DNA of 64,000 nt from Hymenobacter volaticus (GCF_022921055.1 NZ_CP095061.1:1775501-1839500); one strand, 5' to 3'. Positions 34,272-43,932 are shown, numbered from the stretch's first letter. Made by a program: numbers and translations. The notes: generated by a model from the sequence alone, not told the origin.

Positions 34272-35045
34272 CTACTCGAAGCGCATATGCTTCACCGATT
34301 CGCCTGAGTTTTTGAGTTCTAGCAGCGAATCAATGCCGATTTGTAAGTGCGCTGTCACGAAGTCGGCCGTCACTTTTTTGTCGCTTTCCGACGTTTTCAC
34401 GCCCTCCGGCGTCATGGGGTTGTCGCTGACGAGCAGCAGCGCGCCGTGCGGAATCTCGTTCACGAAGCCTACCGTGAAAATCGTGGCCGTTTCCATATCC
34501 ACAGCCATGGCCCGAATCTGGCGCAGATACTCCTTGAAGTTTTCGTCGTGCTCCCACACCCGGCGGTTGGTGGTGTACACGGTGCCGGTCCAGTAGTCCT
34601 TCTCGTGCTTCTTAATCATCGACGACACGGCACGTTGCAACCGGAAGGAGGGCAGCGCGGGAATTTCGGCCGGCAAATAGTCATCGGAAGTACCTTCTCC
34701 CCGAATGGCCGCAATAGGCAGGATAAGGTCACCGAGCTTGGTTTTGCTTTTCAGGCCGCCACATTTGCCCAAAAACAGCGCCGCTTTCGGCTTCACTGCC
34801 GATATCAGGTCCATGACGGTAGCCGCCATGGGGGAGCCCATACCGAAGTTGATGATAGTGATGCCACCAGCCGTAGCCGTTTGCATCGGCTTGTCAAGGC
34901 CGTTCACTTCCACGCCAAACTGCTCGGCGAACATGTGTACGTAATTGATAAAGTTGGTGAGCAATATGTACTGCCCGAACTCCTTGAGGGGAACCCCAGT
35001 GTAGCGCGGCAGCCAGTTTTCAACAATGTCAGATTTGGTTTTCAT
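34272..35045 (-). CDS. amn: AMP nucleosidase
   Basis: This 257-residue protein is of the short Bacteroidota AMP nucleosidase type, which splits AMP into adenine and ribose 5-phosphate in purine turnover. It has the nucleoside phosphorylase fold: GGITIINFGMGSPMAATVMD, KAALFLGKCGGLKSK (phosphate-binding), AIRGEGTSDDYLPAE and the base-recognition motif AMAVDMETATIFTVGF, then ALLLVSDNPMTPEGVK with the catalytic Asp. It lacks the N-terminal regulatory domain of the enterobacterial enzyme. The length fits. A hairpin that could terminate minus-strand transcription lies 130 bases upstream. Confidence 0.9.
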   Translation of the reverse strand: MKTKSDIVENWLPRYTGVPLKEFGQYILLTNFINYVHMFAEQFGVEVNGLDKPMQTATAGGITIINFGMGSPMAATVMDLISAVKPKAALFLGKCGGLKSKTKLGDLILPIAAIRGEGTSDDYLPAEIPALPSFRLQRAVSSMIKKHEKDYWTGTVYTTNRRVWEHDENFKEYLRQIRAMAVDMETATIFTVGFVNEIPHGALLLVSDNPMTPEGVKTSESDKKVTADFVTAHLQIGIDSLLELKNSGESVKHMRFE

Positions 35046-35173
35046 AAGTGGGGAATTCTATACTGCTGGGCTTTACTAGGTAGCTCGCGAATTAGCTCTA
35101 GCGTGTACTAGTAGCTGCAATACGAGCGAAATACGTTGAGAAACTCAGTAGAACGTTGAAATAAATTGGTTAC

Positions 35174-35207
35174 AAAAAAACCGTCCACCCAACGAGTAGG
35201 CGACGGT
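35174..35207 (-). terminator. terminator-like hairpin upstream of AMP nucleosidase
   Basis: Arms ACCGTC and GACGGT followed, on the minus strand, by TTTTTTTG. No minus-strand gene lies upstream, so it is a possible attenuator in the AMP nucleosidase leader or a block against antisense transcription. Confidence 0.5.
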
Positions 35208-35243
35208 ACGGGAGTGAAAAGCGGGAACCAGAGCCCAGGGCCG

Positions 35244-35251
35244 TACCTTTG
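35244..35251 (+). promoter_or_regulatory. Bacteroidota -7 promoter box TACCTTTG
   Basis: Exact match to the TAnnTTTG consensus. The expected transcription start falls at about 35256-35259, almost on the ATG at 35258, which would give a leaderless message. Confidence 0.5.
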
Positions 35252-35257
35252 GAGGTG

Positions 35258-35713
35258 ATGCAAGAGCTAAACCTGCCGCCTTTCGACTACAAACTTACGC
35301 AAAGCGGCGAAACTATATATATCTGGGACGTATTGCGCCGCAAGCAAGTGGTCCTGACGCCCGAGGAATGGGTGCGCCAGCACGTAGTACATTACCTTAT
35401 CAGCCACCGCGGCTATCCCAAAGGCTTGCTGAGCTTGGAGCGCGGCCACCGCTACAACCAGCGTCAGAAGCGCACCGACTTGTGGGCGCTTGGTCCAGAT
35501 GGCACGCCGCTGCTGCTCGTGGAATGCAAACGGCCCACTGTGCCCATTACGGCCGCCGTGGCCCAACAAGCAGCCACCTACAACCAGACTATTGGCGCGC
35601 CTTTGTTGTTGCTCACCAATGGGTTGCAGCACTTTTGCTGGCGCGTAAACTTCGAGCAGCGCACCAACGAGATGCTAAGCGAAGTGCCCGCATATGGAGA
35701 GATGGTGAAGTAG
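35258..35713 (+). CDS. HsdR N-terminal domain protein (orphan nuclease-like)
   Basis: This 151-residue protein matches the type I restriction HsdR_N_2 domain: WVRQHVVHYLISHRGYPKGL near residues 40-60, then RTDLWALGPDGTPLLLVECK, which contains the PD-(D/E)xK-type core (D in TDLWAL, E-x-K in VECK, about residues 75-94), followed by AVAQQAATYNQTIGAPLLLL and a GLQHFCW strand. No helicase part, HsdM or HsdS gene is near, so it stands alone. Such orphan domain proteins are common in Bacteroidota, and their role is not known. I chose the ATG at 35258; a TTG at 35249 is possible but overlaps the promoter box. Confidence 0.8.
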   Translation: MQELNLPPFDYKLTQSGETIYIWDVLRRKQVVLTPEEWVRQHVVHYLISHRGYPKGLLSLERGHRYNQRQKRTDLWALGPDGTPLLLVECKRPTVPITAAVAQQAATYNQTIGAPLLLLTNGLQHFCWRVNFEQRTNEMLSEVPAYGEMVK

Positions 35714-35757
35714 TGCGTTTGACGTCCGTTAGCACGAAAAGCAAACGCACTAGCTCA

Positions 35758-37653
35758 TTATTTATAAAGCGCATTGTCGGCCAGGCCGTTCAAGTAGAAC
35801 TGCACGCAGGCTTTTAGCTCGTTGCCGTACTCGCGGAGTTTCTGTGGGTCGGGGGCGGCTAGGGGAGTGGCGGGTAGCGCGTGCTTCTGGTAAGGGTAGA
35901 GCCGCACCTTGTTATCGACAGTGAGTTCGGCTACATAATCATGGTGGACCAGGAAATAGCTGCCGCCACTTAGAAACAGGGCGCGGCCAGTTGTGCCAGT
36001 ATCAAACACCGAGTAACCGAAAGGTAGGAGAGGCTGATTTGGAGCCAAGCCCAGATAATCGAGTACCGAGGCTGGAATATCGGCTTGCTGCGTGATGCGT
36101 TCCACGTTGGCCGCCGGGAGGGTGCGGCTAGGGTGGAAGAGCAGCAGCGGCGTTTTGTAAGAACCGAGCGTATTCTGGTACTCCGGCCGTAGCGTCTGCG
36201 ACGTGTGGTCGGCTAGCACAATGAACAACGTGTTCTTGTACCAGGGCTGACGCGCCGCCGCTTTGAAAAACTGCCGCAACGCGAAATCCGTGTATTCAAC
36301 GGACGCATGAATAGGCAGCTCACCGGCCTTGAACCGATCCTTATACTTCGCTGGTACCGGGAACGGCTCGTGCGAAGTCAGCGTGAAAACCGTGGAGAAA
36401 AACGGCTGGCGCTGCTGGCCTAGCTGACGGGCAAAATACTGCAAATACGGCTCATCGAAGATGCCCCAGTGCCCGTCGAAATCAGGGCTTTTGGTGCTGC
36501 CCGGGTACTCGTCAAGGCCATAGTATTGCTGAATTCCCGTAATGCCCGCAAACGTGTTGAAGCCCATAGTGCCGTTCTGCGCGCCATGAAATACCGAGGT
36601 GGCGTAACCGTTGCGGCCTAGCAACTCGCCCAAGCCATGTAGTTCGTCGGTCTGGAAGTTGGAGGTGATAAACGAATTCTCGGTAAGAGCCGGCAACCCG
36701 GCCAGAACTGCGGGCAACGCCTCAATAGAGCGGCGGCCGTTGGCATAATGATGTCGGAAAAACAGCCCTTTAGTTGCCAACGAGTCAAAAAAAGGCGTGT
36801 AGCCCTTACCGCCATTTTCAATGCCATTGTATTCGGAAGCAAAGCTTTCAATGAGCAGCACCACTACGTTGTCGTGCGGGACGCCGGGGCGCGGGCCAGG
36901 CTGCCGGATAGCCAGCGCCGGCCGTAGCGCCGCCATCGACGGGAAATACGTGCGCCGCTCGGGTGCATCTGCCCGCAAGCTCTTCAGAAAAGTGAAGGTG
37001 CTGTTTAATGCCACATGGCCCAGGATAGGCGGCGTCTGCATGAAGGCGTGACCGGTACGCAGGGGTTTGAGCTGAAAGCCGCCCCGAATGCCAAGTATCG
37101 TTAGGCCCGCTAGCACCACTATTTCCAGCGTTGTGCGGAGCACTGGTTTGCGGCGCTTTCCAGGCTGATAGTAAGCAGCGTCGTTTGCCGTGGGCATGGG
37201 GTAGAAGTACCACACCAGTCCAAATATTACCGCAAACGGAATAAGTAGAAACCAGTAGTGCCCCACCAATTGTCCGGCCTGCCGCTCGATATCATCGGTA
37301 ATGGTAAATAGCTCGTTGCTGGTACGGCGACCAATGAACTTGAAGTATTGCGTGTCAATCAGGTTGAGCGCAATACCGCAAGCATTGAGCGTAAGATATA
37401 TGCCGCGCAAAAAGCCTTGCCACCGAAAACTAAAAGCCGGTATCAACGATAGCAACAGAAACGGCAGATTAAGCAGTAGCAGCGCCGAAATATCGTAGCG
37501 GAAGCCGTGCCAGAAAGCTAGCAGCACCTGCCCCGTCGTCGCCTCCCGAAATACAGCTTGGTTAGCTACATAAAAGCCGAGCCGCAAAAGCACATACGCA
37601 CCCATCAGCAACAGCAACCGGCGCAGCAGCAGACGCAGAAGTGGTGAAATCAT
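35758..37653 (-). CDS. LTA synthase-like sulfatase family membrane protein
   Basis: This 631-residue protein has about five N-terminal membrane helices (residues 10-175) and a periplasmic sulfatase-fold domain: NVVVLLIESFASEYNG (metal-binding Glu), HYANGRRSIEALPAVLAGLP (nucleophile region), YATSVFHGAQNGTMGF, FFSTVFTLTSHEPFPVP and TLFIVLADHTSQTLRPEYQN (metal-binding Asp and His). Family members move phosphoglycerol or phosphoethanolamine groups or act as phosphodiesterases at the cell surface. Bacteroidota lack lipoteichoic acid, so the natural acceptor is unknown, perhaps a glycan or lipid A; that is inference. It starts 23 bases before the SMI1-like gene ends on the same strand. Confidence 0.9.
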   Translation of the reverse strand: MISPLLRLLLRRLLLLMGAYVLLRLGFYVANQAVFREATTGQVLLAFWHGFRYDISALLLLNLPFLLLSLIPAFSFRWQGFLRGIYLTLNACGIALNLIDTQYFKFIGRRTSNELFTITDDIERQAGQLVGHYWFLLIPFAVIFGLVWYFYPMPTANDAAYYQPGKRRKPVLRTTLEIVVLAGLTILGIRGGFQLKPLRTGHAFMQTPPILGHVALNSTFTFLKSLRADAPERRTYFPSMAALRPALAIRQPGPRPGVPHDNVVVLLIESFASEYNGIENGGKGYTPFFDSLATKGLFFRHHYANGRRSIEALPAVLAGLPALTENSFITSNFQTDELHGLGELLGRNGYATSVFHGAQNGTMGFNTFAGITGIQQYYGLDEYPGSTKSPDFDGHWGIFDEPYLQYFARQLGQQRQPFFSTVFTLTSHEPFPVPAKYKDRFKAGELPIHASVEYTDFALRQFFKAAARQPWYKNTLFIVLADHTSQTLRPEYQNTLGSYKTPLLLFHPSRTLPAANVERITQQADIPASVLDYLGLAPNQPLLPFGYSVFDTGTTGRALFLSGGSYFLVHHDYVAELTVDNKVRLYPYQKHALPATPLAAPDPQKLREYGNELKACVQFYLNGLADNALYK

Positions 37654-37676
37654 GAACAGAACAACAAGAAAAGGAT

Positions 37677-38291
37677 TTACTCGCTCGTGAGCTGAATGGT
37701 TTGTCCGTCGGGCAAGTCCTTGATTTTTTGGTGGAAGTCAGCTAGCCAAGCCAACCGGTCGGCAGCAGCAACCGCTTTAAGGGAGGGTGCTTTGCCACTG
37801 TTGACGGCTACGCAGAACGGCGGAAAGACGCTCACCAACTGGCCAGGCTGCAACACCCCGCCCTGCTGCTGAAAGCCACGCAGCGGCTCCATGCCTAGCG
37901 CATCGAGCGGATATTTCTCCACCCCGAACAAAAAGTGTTTGAAATCCACTTCTAAGTCGGCTAACTCGCCGGTTTCGGTATCGAGTAGTAGCACCGCATC
38001 GCCGCGCAGCAGGAATTGGTTGCCCACGCAGTCTTGGCCGAACGGAATGTCAGCTTCCGTCATTTCATCATAAATGCGCCAAAAGGCGGTCGGGCCCTGC
38101 CAGGCGGCATCCAGCGAATGCCAAGTAGGTTCGGCCACGCAACCGCGTATATGCAGTCCACCGAAGTATGCTACTACCCCATTTTGCTCGCGCAGAAACG
38201 TTTGGAGGTAAACCGGAAGGCGGGCGAAAGTGGCGAGGTCAGTTAGTTCGCCGCCCGTATAGAGGATGCCTTTCATAAGAGATAACGCCAT
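37677..38291 (-). CDS. SMI1/KNR4 (SUKH) family protein
   Basis: This 204-residue protein carries the SUKH pattern: LPVYLQTFLREQNGVVAYFG (about residues 25-44), the acidic DEMTEADIPFGQDCVGNQFL and LLLDTETGELADLEVDFKHF. SUKH proteins are immunity proteins to polymorphic toxins in many genomes, and housekeeping relatives exist. No toxin gene is adjacent here. It probably shares a transcript with the sulfatase gene just downstream. Two ATGs (38291 and 38276) are possible starts. Confidence 0.75.
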   Translation of the reverse strand: MALSLMKGILYTGGELTDLATFARLPVYLQTFLREQNGVVAYFGGLHIRGCVAEPTWHSLDAAWQGPTAFWRIYDEMTEADIPFGQDCVGNQFLLRGDAVLLLDTETGELADLEVDFKHFLFGVEKYPLDALGMEPLRGFQQQGGVLQPGQLVSVFPPFCVAVNSGKAPSLKAVAAADRLAWLADFHQKIKDLPDGQTIQLTSE

Positions 38292-38378
38292 GCTCCAGCA
38301 AGGCGCATCAGTGAGTGGCGCGCGGCCAATGCACTGAAATTTGTGTTACGATGCGCGAAGCTGGAGCTTCACGCTACA

Positions 38379-38418
38379 GAAAAAGCCTTCCCGACCATTT
38401 GGCCAGAAAGGCTTTTCC
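38379..38418 (-). terminator. intrinsic terminator of the alanine dehydrogenase gene
   Basis: Stem AAAAGCCTT / AAGGCTTTT with a T-run on the minus strand, 17 bases beyond the ald stop. Confidence 0.8.
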
Positions 38419-38434
38419 ATACTTAGCTTTTCAC

Positions 38435-39562
38435 TTAAACGGCTGCTTCTTCCAGCACGTTGTGTACGTCAACCAGCGGCAGGTTCCAAGCTTCCGCTAC
38501 TCCTTTGTACACCACTTCGCCGTGCACCACGTTCAAACCAAGGCGCAAAGCCTCGTCGCGGCGGCAAGCTTCCTGCCAGCCGAGGTTGGCCAGCTTTACA
38601 GCGTAAGGCAAGGTAGCGTTGGTAAGCGCCAGCGTCGACGTGTACGGTACCGCACCCGGCATGTTGGCCACGCAGTAATGCACGATGTCGTCGATGATGA
38701 AGGTCGGGTCTTCGTGCGTGGTGGGGCGGCAGGTTTCAATGCAACCACCTTGGTCCACGGCCACGTCAACCAGTACTGTACCGGGCTTCATGGTCTTGAG
38801 CATGTCGCGGGTGATGAGGTGCGGCGCTTTAGCACCCGGAATCAACACGGCGCCGATGATGAGGTCGGCCGTTTTGATGGCGGCGCGAATGTTGTACTCG
38901 TTGGAGTACTGCGTCACCACGTTCTTGGGCATGAAGTCGTCGAGCTCGCGCAGACGGTTCAGGCTGATGTCCATGATGGTTACTTGCGCACCCAGACCGG
39001 CCGCAATTTTAGCCGCCTGCGTACCCACGATGCCAGCACCTAGTACCAATACTTCGGCGGGCTTCACGCCGGGCACACCGCCCAACAGAATGCCACGGCC
39101 TTTCAGCGGCTTCTCCAAATATTTAGCACCTTCCTGCGGGGCCATGCGGCCCGCCACTTCGCTCATCGGAATGAGCAAAGGCAATGCTCGGTTGGAAAGT
39201 TCTACCGTCTCGTAAGCCAAGCAAACTGCCTTCCGCTCGATCATAGCGTGGGTTAGTTCCTCGCCAGATGCAAAGTGGAAATACGTGAACAGCAATTGGT
39301 TTTCCTTGATCAGCGGATACTCTTGTGCAATCGGCTCTTTCACCTTCACAATCATTTCCGCTATGGCATACACTTCCTCGATGGTCGGAAGAATGGTAGC
39401 GCCAGCTTCTGAATACTCGGAGTCCTGAAAGCCGCTGCCCAAGCCAGCCGTGCTTTGCACGTACAGCTCGTGGCCTTGCTTGCGGAGTTCAGCTACGCCA
39501 GCAGGCGTCAAGCCTACGCGGTTTTCGTTGTTCTTAATTTCTTTTGGTACGCCGATGATCAT
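38435..39562 (-). CDS. ald: alanine dehydrogenase
   Basis: This 375-residue NAD-dependent enzyme converts L-alanine to pyruvate and ammonium. It opens [20 protein letters not shown], a hallmark of AlaDH/transhydrogenase alpha proteins. Other signatures are the catalytic Lys in VKVKEP, YFHFASG (catalytic His), the Rossmann motif [30 protein letters not shown] and the substrate-side [18 protein letters not shown]. The length fits a complete enzyme. A TATCTTTG box lies upstream at 39603-39610 and a terminator follows, so it is monocistronic. Confidence 0.95.
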   Translation of the reverse strand: MIIGVPKEIKNNENRVGLTPAGVAELRKQGHELYVQSTAGLGSGFQDSEYSEAGATILPTIEEVYAIAEMIVKVKEPIAQEYPLIKENQLLFTYFHFASGEELTHAMIERKAVCLAYETVELSNRALPLLIPMSEVAGRMAPQEGAKYLEKPLKGRGILLGGVPGVKPAEVLVLGAGIVGTQAAKIAAGLGAQVTIMDISLNRLRELDDFMPKNVVTQYSNEYNIRAAIKTADLIIGAVLIPGAKAPHLITRDMLKTMKPGTVLVDVAVDQGGCIETCRPTTHEDPTFIIDDIVHYCVANMPGAVPYTSTLALTNATLPYAVKLANLGWQEACRRDEALRLGLNVVHGEVVYKGVAEAWNLPLVDVHNVLEEAAV

Positions 39563-39602
39563 GGCAGAGCGGGAAGGTGAGAAGATGATAAATTGGAGAG
39601 TG

Positions 39603-39610
39603 CAAAGATA
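39603..39610 (-). promoter_or_regulatory. -7 promoter box TATCTTTG for ald
   Basis: Exact TAnnTTTG match on the minus strand, 40 bases upstream of the alanine dehydrogenase ATG. No clear -33 box is visible. Confidence 0.55.
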
Positions 39611-39687
39611 GGTGAACTACCGTCATTGCGAGAAACCACAACACCGCAATGTCGTCTCTAGTGCCGCGTGCACAGAATTACGTACAC

Positions 39688-39730
39688 AAAAAAAGCCCCT
39701 GACAGCTACACGTGCGTCAGGGGCGTCTTT
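39688..39730 (-). terminator. intrinsic terminator of the DUF1573 gene
   Basis: Stem GCCCCTGAC / GTCAGGGGC followed on the minus strand by TTTTTTT, about 65 bases beyond the DUF1573 stop. Confidence 0.85.
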
Positions 39731-39794
39731 GTTATTCCAAGCGTTGGAAAGAATTAGCCAGCAAATCAGTTTGCGAAGCCTGCTACCAGGGCGC

Positions 39795-40568
39795 TTACTT
39801 AAATGGTACTACCGCGTTAGTTTCCTTCACCATGCTGCTGCTATTCAGGTCACGCACCACATTGGCTTTCAGCGTAATCTTCACGTCGCCGTTCAAATCG
39901 TTGGAGCTTAGCGTAGCCACATCCGACATTGGACCCGTCTGACGCTGCGCGTACAATAACTCCACCACGGCGCTCTGGCCAGGCTGTACCGTTGGAGGCA
40001 CCGACTTGTAACCTACGCAGTTGCAGGCCGAAGTAATCATGCCGAGTTCCAGCGGCTGCTTGCCGGTATTTTTCACCGTGAACTTAGCAACAGGCTGCTG
40101 CCCCGACTCAATCTTGCCGAAGTCGTGCGTGGTACGGTCCAGCACCAAGCGCGGCGACTGTGCTAGTTGCGCGGGCGTCATCGTGGCTTTTGCTTGCTCT
40201 TTGTTTACCACGTTGCCTTTGATGGTGAGCACCGTGCTCGGAACGCTGGCGTTGCTGGTCACTGTAACGGTTTTGTTGAACACGCCAGGGCGGCCGGCGC
40301 TGCTGTACATGGCCTTCACAATGCCCGATTTACCCGGCAATACCGGCGTTTTGGTCCAGTCGGGGGTGGTGCAGCCGCACGAGGCTTGCACGTTGGCAAT
40401 AACAACGGGCTGGTTTCCGGTGTTCTTGAACTTGAATTCGTGCGTAGCCATAGTGCCCTCGGGCACGCTGCCGAAATCATGCAGCTCTTTTTCGAAGGTG
40501 ATAACTCCTTGAGCGCGGGCGCCTACGGCCAGCAGCACAGCAAAGACAAGAGAGGCAAACTGTTTCAT
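39795..40568 (-). CDS. DUF1573 domain protein (secreted)
   Basis: This 257-residue protein has a signal peptide (MKQFASLVFAVLLAVGARAQ) and two copies of the DUF1573 immunoglobulin-like domain: GVITFEKELHDFGSVPEGTM to VTVTSNA (about residues 20-110) and LVLDRTTHDFGKIESGQQPV to LKANVV (about 140-240). The first has the CGC motif QASCGCTTPDW, the second SACNCVG. These are typical of Bacteroidota and Planctomycetes, in the periplasm, with unknown function. Confidence 0.9.
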   Translation of the reverse strand: MKQFASLVFAVLLAVGARAQGVITFEKELHDFGSVPEGTMATHEFKFKNTGNQPVVIANVQASCGCTTPDWTKTPVLPGKSGIVKAMYSSAGRPGVFNKTVTVTSNASVPSTVLTIKGNVVNKEQAKATMTPAQLAQSPRLVLDRTTHDFGKIESGQQPVAKFTVKNTGKQPLELGMITSACNCVGYKSVPPTVQPGQSAVVELLYAQRQTGPMSDVATLSSNDLNGDVKITLKANVVRDLNSSSMVKETNAVVPFK

Positions 40569-40686
40569 ATGAGGAGGTATGAGGAGAACAAGGTGAGGCA
40601 GAGGCTAGTAGTACGGCGTTCCGCTTGCCAAAGATAAACAAAAACGCCCCTCCTTGCGTCTCAACAAAACCTGCCAGCCAAATCCG

Positions 40687-40694
40687 TACTTTTG
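40687..40694 (+). promoter_or_regulatory. -7 promoter box TACTTTTG
   Basis: Exact TAnnTTTG match, 62 bases upstream of the chosen start of the E1 dehydrogenase gene at 40756. It supports that start over upstream in-frame codons. Confidence 0.55.
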
Positions 40695-40755
40695 CGCGTC
40701 TGTACCCAATGTGCGGGCCCTTCCTGCCTTCCCTGGCATCAACCCCATCCGTTTT

Positions 40756-43175
40756 ATGCCCACTACCGAATCTGCCGACCTGTTGGTCCCCGTGGCCACT
40801 CTCAGTAAAGACGAACTCCTGCGCGACTATCGCCTCGGGTGGGAAAGTCGGTACGCCTCCCTGGCGGGCCGCAAAGAGGTATTTATGGGCAAAGCCAAGT
40901 TCGGCATCTTCGGCGATGGCAAAGAACTGCCCCAACTGGCCATGGCCCGTGCCTTCCGGGCCGGCGACTGGCGGGCCGGTTACTACCGCGACCAGACATT
41001 CATGCTGGCCATTGGCGAGTTGACCTTGCAGCAGTACTTTGCCCAGCTCTACGCCCACACCGATGTAGAGGCCGAGCCCGCAACGGCTGGCCGCGCCATG
41101 AACGGCCACTTCGCCACCCGTATCCTCGACGAAGATGGCAACTTCAAGAACCTCGCTACTAGCAAAAACTCTTCTGCCGATATTTCGCCTACGGCTGGCC
41201 AGATGCCTCGTTTAGTAGGCTTAGCCTACGCTTCCAAACTTTACCGCCAAAACCCTGAATTGCAGCAATTCGAGCAGTTTTCGGTGAATGGCAACGAGGT
41301 AGCGTTTGGCACGATTGGCAACGCTAGCACTTCCGAAGGCATGTTCTTCGAGGCGCTCAACGCTGCTGGTGTGCTCCAAATCCCGATGCTGATGAGCGTG
41401 TGGGACGACCACTACGGTATCTCCGTACCCGCCGAGTACCAGACCACCAAGCAAAGCATTTCCGCCATTCTCATGGGCTTGCAGCGCGATGGGGAAGGAG
41501 AGCCTGGCTTCGAGATTTTCGTCGTGAAAGGGTGGGATTATCCAGCCTTGGTTGACACCTACCAACGCGCCGCCGAGCTCTGCCGCACGCAGCACGTGCC
41601 AGTGCTCATTCACGTTACAGAAGTAACCCAGCCCCAGGGCCACAGCACCAGCGGTTCCCACGAGCGCTACAAGTCGAAAGACCGGCTGGTGTGGGAGCAG
41701 CAGCATGATTGCTTGGTGAAAATGAAGTCGTGGCTCCTAACGGAAGGCCACGCCACCGAAGACGAACTGCTACAAATCGAATCGGAGGCCCGGGAAGTGG
41801 TAAAAGCCGCCCGGACCGCGGCTTGGGCTGCCTTCTTCGACCCCATCAAGCAGGAGCGCGACGAGGTACTACAGCAACTCAACCAACTAGCCACTGCGTC
41901 TGGTCCCGAGAGCGGGGTTCAACTTTTAGTGGATTCGCTTAAGCAAAATCCAACACCGATCCGGGCCGACTTGGTACGCGCGGTACGCCGCGCCCTGCGC
42001 CAAGTGCGGGGCCAGCGCAGTGCCGCCCGCCGCGACTTGCTGAATTGGCTGGATCAGGCCGAAGCTGAAAATGCGGACCGTTTCAACTCCTACCTCTTCA
42101 GCCAAAGCGAAGAAGCTGTTGGCAATATCGAAGTAGTACCGGCCCGATTCGCACCTGATGCTTCGCAAGTTGACGGCCGAGAAGTGTTGCAAGCCTGCTT
42201 CGATGCTAACTTCCAGCGAGACCCCCGCATTTTTGCCATCGGCGAAGATGTAGGCCGTATCGGCGACGTAAACCAAGCATTTGCCGGTTTGCAAGAGAAG
42301 TTTGGCGACTTGCGGGTGACGGATACCGGCATCCGGGAGTGCACTATCATAGGGCAGGGCATCGGAGCGGCGTTGCGCGGCCTGCGTCCCATCAGCGAAA
42401 TCCAGTACTTGGATTACTTGCTGTATGCCATTCAGATTCTGAGTGATGACTTAGCCAACCTGCAGTACCGTACCAAAGGTGGCCAGAAGGCGCCACTGAT
42501 TGTGCGTACTCGTGGCCACCGTCTCGAAGGAATCTGGCACTCCGGCTCCCCAATTCAGATGATTCTCGGCGCCATTCGCGGTATTCACCTCTGCGTACCC
42601 CGCGACATGACCCAGGCGGCCGGTTTCTATAACACGTTGCTTCGTTCCGACGAACCGGCTATTGTGATTGAACCCTTAAACGGCTACCGGCTTAAAGAGC
42701 GAATCCCGAGTAATGTGGGCGAGTTTACGCTGCCGCTTGGCGTGCCCGAAGTGCTGCGCGAAGGCTCTGACGTAACCATAGTCACCTACGGTTCCATGTG
42801 CCGCATTGTGCTGGATGCCGCCAAGCAACTAGCGGAGGTTGGCATTTCGGTGGAAGTAGTGGATGTGCAAACGCTGCTCCCCTTCGACCTAGAGCATACT
42901 ATTACCGACAGCATCCAGAAAACTAGCCGCGTGCTCTTCACCGATGAAGACGTGCCCGGCGGCGCCACCGCCTACATGATGCAGCAGGTTCTCGACGACC
43001 AAGATGCCTACCGTTACCTCGACTCGGCCCCCGCTGCTTGGCCGCCCAAGCCCACCGTCCGCCCTACGGCTCCGACGGCGACTACTTCTCTAAACCTAAC
43101 GCAGAGGAAGTATTCGACACGGTGTATGAAATGATGCGTGAAGCCGATCCCAAGCGCTTCCCGGCCATCTACTAA
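40756..43175 (+). CDS. 2-oxoacid dehydrogenase E1, fused alpha and beta subunits (frameshift near 43028)
   Basis: This is a thiamine diphosphate enzyme with E1 alpha and beta in one chain, as in Bacteroidota branched-chain oxoacid dehydrogenases. The alpha part spans about residues 20-360 ([55 protein letters not shown]). The beta part spans about 480-790 ([76 protein letters not shown]). The frame as given stops at 43134 after a nonsense tail. Adding one C to the run 43028-43032 restores [20 protein letters not shown] and a normal end PKRFPAIY at 43175. The E2 and E3 genes are not in the window. Confidence 0.85.
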
Positions 43176-43285
43176 GCTGCATTGTGAGTAGCTACTTGGC
43201 AACGGCTGATTGATGTGTTAGCCGTTGTTAAATATAACATTTTTTTGCTAGCTGAACAAAGTTTTGAAGCCTGTTTGAAAGCTTC

Positions 43286-43326
43286 AAAAAAGAGGGCGAC
43301 ACTTCTAGAAGTGTCGCCCTCTTTCA
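43286..43326. terminator. perfect palindromic terminator
   Basis: A 16-base stem (AGAGGGCGACACTTCT with exact complement) flanked by A-run and T-run, between the convergent dehydrogenase and lipoprotein genes. Confidence 0.9.
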
Positions 43327-43353
43327 AAGTGCAGAAAGATGCCTATTTGCTGA

Positions 43354-43932
43354 TTAAGGCTTTACAACGTAGGAGTCAGTGAATATTTCATTACTCAGGT
43401 TGAGGGCACGATCCCTAATACTGATTCTGAACCGAATTTCATCACCAGCTTTAAATGGTGATTCTAAATACAGCCCCAAATTATAGCGCAAATTGCCTTT
43501 TAAAGGTCCTTCCTTAGTTGACTCGGTAGTTAAACGAGGGAAGCGGCCATTATATTGACCTACTTCTCCGTTAGACCCAGGAATGATATAGTCTTCGAAT
43601 TGATTGGTACTAGGGTTTTTGAGTTGAGCTTGAATGTAATAATTGAAGTAGTTAGGGTTAGTCTGTTTTCCGTTTACTGATGCATCATTATAGGGCGCCA
43701 TATTGTCTTCAGGGTTTAGACCTAAGTCTCCGTCACCATCCTCGAAAGAAATAGTAATAGTATCTGAATCAAAAGGCTGTTCACCAGGGGCACTTGGCAA
43801 GCGCACTACATCCAGTTTCTTGAACTTAATGCGTGGGGTATCAGAGTAGTCGGGCGGGCTAATGCAAGAGGAAATAGCCGCGCAAAGCAGCGCGAAAAGT
43901 AAGCCTAAGTGAAGCGTACGAGACATGGCCAT
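43354..43932 (-). CDS. lipoprotein of unknown function with EF-hand-like loop
   Basis: This 192-residue protein has a lipoprotein signal (lipobox ISSC near residue 23) and a beta-rich mature part: IKFKKLDVVRLPS, TITISFEDGDGDLGLNPEDN (about residues 57-76, an EF-hand-like loop DGDGDLGLNPED), then NYYIQAQLKN and a final EIRFRISIRDRALNLSNEIF. It resembles the large set of small Bacteroidota lipoproteins of unknown role. No partner gene is evident. The start is either 43932 or 43926. Confidence 0.65.
   Translation of the reverse strand: MAMSRTLHLGLLFALLCAAISSCISPPDYSDTPRIKFKKLDVVRLPSAPGEQPFDSDTITISFEDGDGDLGLNPEDNMAPYNDASVNGKQTNPNYFNYYIQAQLKNPSTNQFEDYIIPGSNGEVGQYNGRFPRLTTESTKEGPLKGNLRYNLGLYLESPFKAGDEIRFRISIRDRALNLSNEIFTDSYVVKP

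Noticed and set aside
34347..35111. 254-residue open frame on the plus strand
   Set aside because: It mirrors the AMP nucleosidase on the other strand; composition is His/Arg-rich with no family-like motif, so it is a shadow.
37677..38291. Toxin-immunity locus around the SUKH protein
   Set aside because: No polymorphic toxin, secretion or repeat-immunity genes are adjacent; neighbours are a sulfatase and alanine dehydrogenase.
38315..39043. 242-residue open frame on the plus strand
   Set aside because: It lies opposite alanine dehydrogenase, a clear enzyme, and its translation is His/Val/Arg-rich without motifs.
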